From Prolixibacteraceae bacterium JC049 (GTDB lineage Bacteria; Bacteroidota; Bacteroidia; Bacteroidales; Prolixibacteraceae): a stretch of DNA of 64,000 nt. This document shows, piece by piece, positions 60,281 to 64,000 of this stretch (its first letter is position 1; each line of letters begins with the position of its first letter). Under the pieces are notes generated by a model that was given only the letters and a program-made list of their open reading frames with translations, was not told the DNA's origin and made no database searches. Location of the stretch: positions 272,818 to 336,817 of the forward strand of contig SACZ01000003.1 in assembly GCA_023369685.1 (NCBI GenBank), written 5' to 3'. Position numbers and translations under genes: made by a program.

Positions 60281-62470
60281 ATGAAAAAGATATTGTTACT
60301 TCTATGTTTATTTCCTATTGGTATTGTTACCGCACAAACTATGCTAAATCCGGGCGATATAATGGTGGTAGGATTTAATAGCACTCCGAGTATTGATCAT
60401 GTTTATTTTGTTCCATTAGTGGACTTAGAAGAAGGAACTGAATTTTATATTACAGATAATGGATATGATGGAGAATCGGGCGATCTGTTTACTGGTAGTT
60501 CAGGCGAAGATTTTGTGTCAATAAAAACCAATCAGGCAGTTTCAAAAGGTACTGTGTTGTTTCTGGGTAAAATAGCTGATACTTCCGATCAGCTTGATGT
60601 GTCTGCAGTTGGGGGAGGAGATAAATATGTGAAATCAATAAGCAAAACGGGAGATCAGGTTTTAATTTTTCAAGGAACCATTGAAGAACCCCATTTGATT
60701 TTTGCAATAACAAATCGAAATGCAGATTGGGAAACTTCTGCTGTGGATGCCGGATCAATATTACCTTCTGGCTTAACAAATGGAACTACAGCTTTAAAGT
60801 TTACTCATGCTGATAATTATGCGTTAAGTAGTTCTGTTGACCTGAGTTCTACTAATAGAGCTGGGTGGATAGAACGAATTCGCAATTCTAGCAATTGGAG
60901 TTCAAGCAATGCGTCAGAATTAACTCCTCCTACAGGACCACTAGCAGTAAGTAGCACTTCATCACTAAGTAACTCACAAACGGGAAATTGGGAAGATGTA
61001 GGTACCTGGAATAGCAATATACCTGATACGGGAACAGATGTACAAATAGCAACAGGGACAGTTACTGTAAGTAGTCATGTTGTGGTTGATGACTTAACTA
61101 TTTCAAGCGGTGCTTCGTTAGTGATAAATGCAGGATATTCGCTGAAGGTGGGAGGAACATTGACTAATAATGCAGGTGCTGGAGGATTGGTATTGAAATC
61201 GGATGCTAATGGGACAGCATTTTTACATCACGATACCGATAATGTTCAGGCAACAGTAGAACGCTTTTTAAAGACAGGTGATTGGCAATATTGTACTGTT
61301 CCGGTTACAGGGACTCATAACGTGGAGACTTGGTTTAACGATATGTATGTCATTCGATTTATAGAATCATCCGGAACCTGGGAATATTTAAATACAGGAG
61401 ACGAAATTCAGCCTATGGAATCAGTTGGTGTCTGGCCAAAATCAAACCAGACTGTCTCCTTCACGGGAACGCTTTATAATAGTGACCTTCAATTACCTTT
61501 AAAATGGGAAGGAACGGGTAATATGAAAGGTTATACGATGGTAGGTAATCCTTTTGTGTGTCCAATTTCATGGGATGCGACAGCGGTTAATCGTAATAAT
61601 TGTAATGCAGGTATACATGTCTGGGATGGTGTTGCCGGTAATTATAAAGGATATAATAAAGGGAATAATGTAAATAGTGGCTCGAAATATCTGGCTCCAG
61701 GTCAGGGTTTTTTTGTTAGAGCAAATGCAAATGCTGCAAACCTGGGGTTAGGAAAAGCTGCTAGAAAAAGAGCACATGTTAAGTTTAAAGCAGCAGAAAC
61801 AGTAGAAAAAATGGCTTTTAAACTTAGAGTAAGTGGTGAACGCTTTCACGACGAAGTTCTTTTAAATGTGAGGGAGCAAAAAACTGAAATCGACCAAAAT
61901 GAATGGGGCTTAACCAAGATTATTCCCGATAAATTTGATGCCCCTCAGTTTTATGTTAATGATGAACAACAGCCATATGCTATAAAAAGTTATGCTTCCA
62001 AAGATTCATTAGAAAGTATTAAAATGACCTTATTGGCTCCAACCAATGAGGTTTTAAAAATAAGTATGGTTGAGTTTTTGCATCCAGATAGTTTAACTCC
62101 TGTTCTATTAAAAGCTGAGGAATTGAATAAAGAGGTGGATTTACGAAGTGGTCATATGGAGATTGAGGCTGTGAAGGACCAGAGAATAAATCTGGAATTT
62201 ATTTTGATGAAAAAATCTTCGAGCTATATTAAACATAAGTTGCAGATAGCTTGTTATGTGAAGAGCAGTAAAGCATACTTTTCGAATATTCCCAGTTCGG
62301 TAGATCGACTAAGTTTATATCGATTAACAGGAGAGAAAGTAAATACTTATTTAGTTTCAGATTCTGAGCTTCATTTGATGTTGCCAGGAGCAGGAAGTTA
62401 TATTGTAATGTTTGAAAGTAGCGGTAAGCTTGTGCAGACTATTAAACTGATAAACCTTAAAACGAATTAA
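60281..62470 (+). CDS. Exported surface protein with T9SS type A sorting-like C-terminus
   Basis: A 729-aa protein from ATG 60281 (MKKILLLLCLFPIGIVTAQ, signal peptide). Residues about 20-230 form a domain with GDIMVVGFNSTPSIDHVYFV and GTEFYITDNGYDGESGD, a block that recurs in Bacteroidota surface proteins. Middle parts show SNSQTGNWEDVGTWNSNIPD and a beta-helix-like stretch. The last 75 residues (SVDRLSLYRLTGEKVNTYLV, LPGAGSYIVMFESSGKLVQT) have the pattern of a T9SS C-terminal sorting domain, so it is probably secreted by type IX and anchored. An upstream ATG at 60260 is less likely. It is followed after 2 bases by a mini membrane protein. Confidence 0.82.
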   Translation: MKKILLLLCLFPIGIVTAQTMLNPGDIMVVGFNSTPSIDHVYFVPLVDLEEGTEFYITDNGYDGESGDLFTGSSGEDFVSIKTNQAVSKGTVLFLGKIADTSDQLDVSAVGGGDKYVKSISKTGDQVLIFQGTIEEPHLIFAITNRNADWETSAVDAGSILPSGLTNGTTALKFTHADNYALSSSVDLSSTNRAGWIERIRNSSNWSSSNASELTPPTGPLAVSSTSSLSNSQTGNWEDVGTWNSNIPDTGTDVQIATGTVTVSSHVVVDDLTISSGASLVINAGYSLKVGGTLTNNAGAGGLVLKSDANGTAFLHHDTDNVQATVERFLKTGDWQYCTVPVTGTHNVETWFNDMYVIRFIESSGTWEYLNTGDEIQPMESVGVWPKSNQTVSFTGTLYNSDLQLPLKWEGTGNMKGYTMVGNPFVCPISWDATAVNRNNCNAGIHVWDGVAGNYKGYNKGNNVNSGSKYLAPGQGFFVRANANAANLGLGKAARKRAHVKFKAAETVEKMAFKLRVSGERFHDEVLLNVREQKTEIDQNEWGLTKIIPDKFDAPQFYVNDEQQPYAIKSYASKDSLESIKMTLLAPTNEVLKISMVEFLHPDSLTPVLLKAEELNKEVDLRSGHMEIEAVKDQRINLEFILMKKSSSYIKHKLQIACYVKSSKAYFSNIPSSVDRLSLYRLTGEKVNTYLVSDSELHLMLPGAGSYIVMFESSGKLVQTIKLINLKTN

Positions 62471-62472
62471 CT

Positions 62473-62673
62473 ATGAAATATTACCTAACTATGATTTGTA
62501 TGCTGGTAGGTAGCTTGATGTTGCAGGCACAACCAGATCCTCCTGATAATCCCAGCGGACCTCCTGTTCCTATAGAAGATGACATTTGGATGTTAATTCT
62601 GCTAATTGTAATGTTTTTAGTGGGATTATACTTCTTGAGAAAGCATATTAATAAAAAAGGAGCGACTTTATAG
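62473..62673 (+). CDS. Small proline-rich membrane protein
   Basis: A 66-aa protein with a signal-peptide-like start (MKYYLTMICMLVGSLMLQAQ), a proline-rich linker (PDPPDNPSGPPVPIEDD), one membrane segment (about 38-57, DIWMLILLIVMFLVGLYFLR) and a basic tail, RKHINKKGATL. It starts 2 bases after the stop of the T9SS-type protein, so it is translationally coupled. Mini proteins of this layout, signal plus Pro linker plus membrane span, are often found next to Bacteroidota surface proteins. The function is unknown. Confidence 0.8.
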   Translation: MKYYLTMICMLVGSLMLQAQPDPPDNPSGPPVPIEDDIWMLILLIVMFLVGLYFLRKHINKKGATL

Positions 62674-62687
62674 TCACTCCTTTTTTT
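62653..62687. terminator. Terminator after the mini membrane protein
   Basis: AAAAAAGGAG and CTCCTTTTTT arms with an inner GACT/AGTC pair. The stem includes the last codons and stop of the gene, and T7 follows. It probably also serves the convergent DUF6249 gene. Confidence 0.88.
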
Positions 62688-62694
62688 ACGAGTT

Positions 62695-63045
62695 TCAGTT
62701 ACAGTCTTTTCGATACTCCTTTTTTAGTAGATAAAAGGCTAATAGTAATCCTAAGCCAGAGAAAAGGAAAATCATTGAGAAATATCCAGCTCCGTCATCC
62801 ATACCACCGTACTCTTCTAAATAGAATCCGAAGAATATTCCCAAGGCAATTCCAATCAAAAATAATGACCACTTTAATATAGACAAGTGTCTATTTTTTT
62901 CACTTTGTTGAAAGATTTTGGCATCCATTCCATGTTCAATAAGTGCCATACGCTCTCTATTGCGTGAGGTAAAGAATAGGTATATGAAGCCAAATAGTGT
63001 TCCGAAGGTTGCTACAATTGCGAAAATAGGTATTAACATTTCCAT
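62695..63045 (-). CDS. DUF6249 domain membrane protein
   Basis: A 116-aa membrane protein with segments at about residues 5-26, 57-74 and 87-106. The HGMDAKIF segment after SRNRERMALIE is characteristic of the DUF6249 family, which often accompanies ECF sigma factors in Bacteroidota. The gene diverges from the ECF sigma gene and has its own copy of the TGTAACC-N15-CGTC promoter, which suggests it belongs to the regulon of that sigma factor. A role in envelope stress signalling is possible but not shown. Confidence 0.82.
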   Translation of the reverse strand: MEMLIPIFAIVATFGTLFGFIYLFFTSRNRERMALIEHGMDAKIFQQSEKNRHLSILKWSLFLIGIALGIFFGFYLEEYGGMDDGAGYFSMIFLFSGLGLLLAFYLLKKEYRKDCN

Positions 63046-63073
63046 GACATTCGTTTTTAATTGATTTTGTCAC

Positions 63074-63102
63074 TATGACGCATCTGATCGGTTTGGGTTA
63101 CA
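63074..63102 (-). promoter_or_regulatory. ECF-type promoter of the DUF6249 gene
   Basis: On the minus strand TGTAACC (63102-63096) and TGCGTCATA (63082-63074) are spaced exactly as in the divergent promoter at 63137-63165. TGTAACC is a -35 with the AAC core of ECF promoters and CGTC the -10. The predicted transcript starts about 23 bases upstream of the ATG. Confidence 0.7.
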
Positions 63103-63136
63103 TGTTTTTTATAAAAAAAATTTTTCGCAATTTTAG

Positions 63137-63165
63137 TGTAACCTAAATCGAATGCTTGCGTCATA
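63137..63165 (+). promoter_or_regulatory. ECF-type autoregulatory promoter of the sigma factor gene
   Basis: TGTAACC (63137-63143), 15 bases to CGTC (63159-63162), and ATA. The same two blocks occur at the same spacing on the other strand 35 bases away, forming a large inverted repeat. The ATG of the sigma gene is only 6-7 bases behind the -10, so the transcript may be almost leaderless. Confidence 0.7.
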
Positions 63166-63171
63166 AAGGCA

Positions 63172-63744
63172 ATGGAAAATAATAGTGATATTATATACAT
63201 CAAGAAAGTGCAGGCTGGAAACCGCGATGCATTTGGATATTTGGTAGAGAAGTATCAGGATATGGTTTTTTCTATTGCATTGAAGATTGTAAAAAACGAT
63301 TCGGATGCAGAGGAGATTGCTCAGGACGCTTTTATAAAAGCATTCCGGTATATCGGAGGATTTAAAGCAGAATCGAAATTTTCCACTTGGTTATATAGTA
63401 TAGTGTATAATACAGCTATTTCCAGCTTACGAAAAAAGAAAATTACGACGTATGAGATTGATGAAGGAATAAATCAAACTACTGATGTCTCTGACACCAA
63501 TCAGATGCACGCTATTACAGCAGAAGAGCAAAAGAAATATCTGAAAATTGCTTTGGAGAAGCTAAATGAGAATGACCAAATTTTGCTTACATTGTTTTAT
63601 TTCGAAGAGCAGACCCTGGATGAAATATCAGCTATTACAGGAATGAAAGCATCCAATGTAAAGGTGAAGGTTCATCGTGCCAGAAAGAAATTGTATAAGG
63701 TGCTGAATGACCTTTTGAAAGACGAAGTTCGATCAATAATCTGA
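63172..63744 (+). CDS. ECF-family RNA polymerase sigma factor
   Basis: A 190-aa sigma-70 family factor with only regions 2 and 4. Region 2 spans about residues 18-85 (YLVEKYQDMVFSIALKIVKN, EEIAQDAFIKAFRYIGGF, STWLYSIVYNTAISSLRKKK), and region 4 about 125-180 with the helix-turn-helix EISAITGMKASNVKVKVHRA. The start is ATG 63172; the next Met is already inside region 2. The gene is preceded by an ECF-type promoter and followed after 14 bases by a gene for a membrane-anchored protein, the common sigma/anti-sigma-like layout. Confidence 0.93.
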   Translation: MENNSDIIYIKKVQAGNRDAFGYLVEKYQDMVFSIALKIVKNDSDAEEIAQDAFIKAFRYIGGFKAESKFSTWLYSIVYNTAISSLRKKKITTYEIDEGINQTTDVSDTNQMHAITAEEQKKYLKIALEKLNENDQILLTLFYFEEQTLDEISAITGMKASNVKVKVHRARKKLYKVLNDLLKDEVRSII

Positions 63745-63758
63745 AAGAAAACAAGAGA

Positions 63759-64000
63759 ATGATGGAAAAAGATAAAATATTAAAAGAAGGATTGGAAGAG
63801 GCTTTTGTAAAAAAGGCACCTAAGCATATGCATTTGCAAATTATGAATAGGATAATGCTAGAAAAACTTCCAAAAGTTATCTATCAGCCATTAATCTCGA
63901 AAAGAGCGGGATGGATAGTAATAGTTATAGTGGCAATGATAACTGCCTATTTTTCTTTTGCCTCGGCAGGAGCCGAAAAAGATATAGCAGCATTGAAAGT
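63759..64000 (+). CDS. Membrane-anchored protein, probable sigma-factor partner (3' end outside window)
   Basis: The first 80 residues are visible (start MMEKDKILKEGLEEAFVKKA; the second ATG at 63762 is an equally possible start). A charged, amphipathic cytoplasmic part of about 50 residues (LQIMNRIMLEKLPKVIYQP) is followed by a membrane segment (about 57-75, WIVIVIVAMITAYFSFASAG) and then the extracytoplasmic side. This is the layout of an anti-sigma factor or of the small membrane proteins that accompany ECF genes in Bacteroidota. There is no zinc-finger motif (HxxxCxxC) in the visible part. It is 14 bases downstream of the ECF gene. Confidence 0.75.
   Translation, partial: MMEKDKILKEGLEEAFVKKAPKHMHLQIMNRIMLEKLPKVIYQPLISKRAGWIVIVIVAMITAYFSFASAGAEKDIAALK

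Noticed and set aside
1-64000. tRNA, rRNA, CRISPR array, prophage, insertion sequence
   Set aside because: I looked in all gaps longer than 100 bases for tRNA-like T-arm and acceptor patterns, repeated spacers and transposase or integrase motifs and found none.

Overview
This 64 kb window is a piece of a Bacteroidota chromosome, most likely from the class Bacteroidia, with the marine Marinilabiliales as my best guess. The reasons are the AT-rich sequence, promoters with the Bacteroidota -7 consensus TAnnTTTG, type IX secretion (T9SS) features, a eukaryote-type SUI1 factor, a Wzi-family outer-membrane protein, and the conserved gene order bamD - rpoZ - coaBC - DUF4835 - recN. I see no rRNA, tRNA, CRISPR array, phage or insertion sequence. 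The window is mostly ordinary chromosome with short operons and well-formed intergenic terminators. Both ends cut through genes.

Layout. 1-624: truncated nitronate monooxygenase. 807-5825 (minus): the bamD/rpoZ/coaBC/DUF4835/recN operon, in which coaBC is split by a run of ten A residues. 5986-7230: PLP-dependent acyl-CoA transferase (alpha-oxoamine synthase family), possibly a sphingolipid or sulfonolipid first-step enzyme. 7286-9260: small lipoprotein and a serine hydrolase. 9495-15049: TetR - TolC - HlyD - two ABC-2 permeases, an export operon with no ATPase gene. 15211-18809 (minus): beta-propeller di-haem cytochrome, SDR oxidoreductase, IclR regulator. 19051-21461: DUF5063, RNase D-like exonuclease, RlmI-like methyltransferase. 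21521-26781 (minus): a tightly packed operon with ATP-grasp, DinB-like, a Cys-motif membrane protein, a Rieske/ferric-reductase-like fusion, two small membrane proteins, a TANGO2/NRDE protein and another membrane protein.

27048-31498: phosphoesterase, dipeptidyl peptidase IV and an unknown secreted barrel protein. 31555-33397 (minus): SRPBCC/GyrI-like protein and FtsE. 33743-38615: long TPR protein plus outer-membrane barrel. 38702-41034 (minus): pgl and zwf (oxidative pentose phosphate). 41186-43110: dihydroorotate-dehydrogenase-like protein and murI. 43123-47177 (minus): SOUL haem-binding protein, NPP-type phosphodiesterase, and an alkylation-repair operon (Ada/MGMT - AlkA-like - ABM). 47434-49581: LysM/periplasmic-binding fusion. 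49693-53137 (minus): an Nfn/Sud-type flavoprotein pair followed by a second DHOD-like paralogue. 53464-57153: DksA-like, SUI1 and a SNF2 helicase. 57202-60102 (minus): TlpA-like thioredoxin and Wzi-family protein. 60281-62673: T9SS-type cargo and a proline-rich mini membrane protein. 62695-64000: DUF6249 protein divergent from an ECF sigma factor and a truncated membrane-anchored partner.

The most interesting points are: (1) the A10 tract that splits coaBC and is restored by exactly one extra A; (2) two face-to-face ECF promoters with identical TGTAACC-15-CGTC architecture, which predict an autoregulated ECF regulon; (3) the seven-gene operon joining a TANGO2-type protein (family linked to haem trafficking) to a haem-type membrane domain fused to a Rieske cluster; (4) the Nfn-like pair beside a DHOD-like protein that has a second paralogue in the same window; (5) the exporter operon without an ATPase; and (6) two long intergenic palindromes of REP type. 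All family names come from reading the translated sequence by eye. No database search was run.
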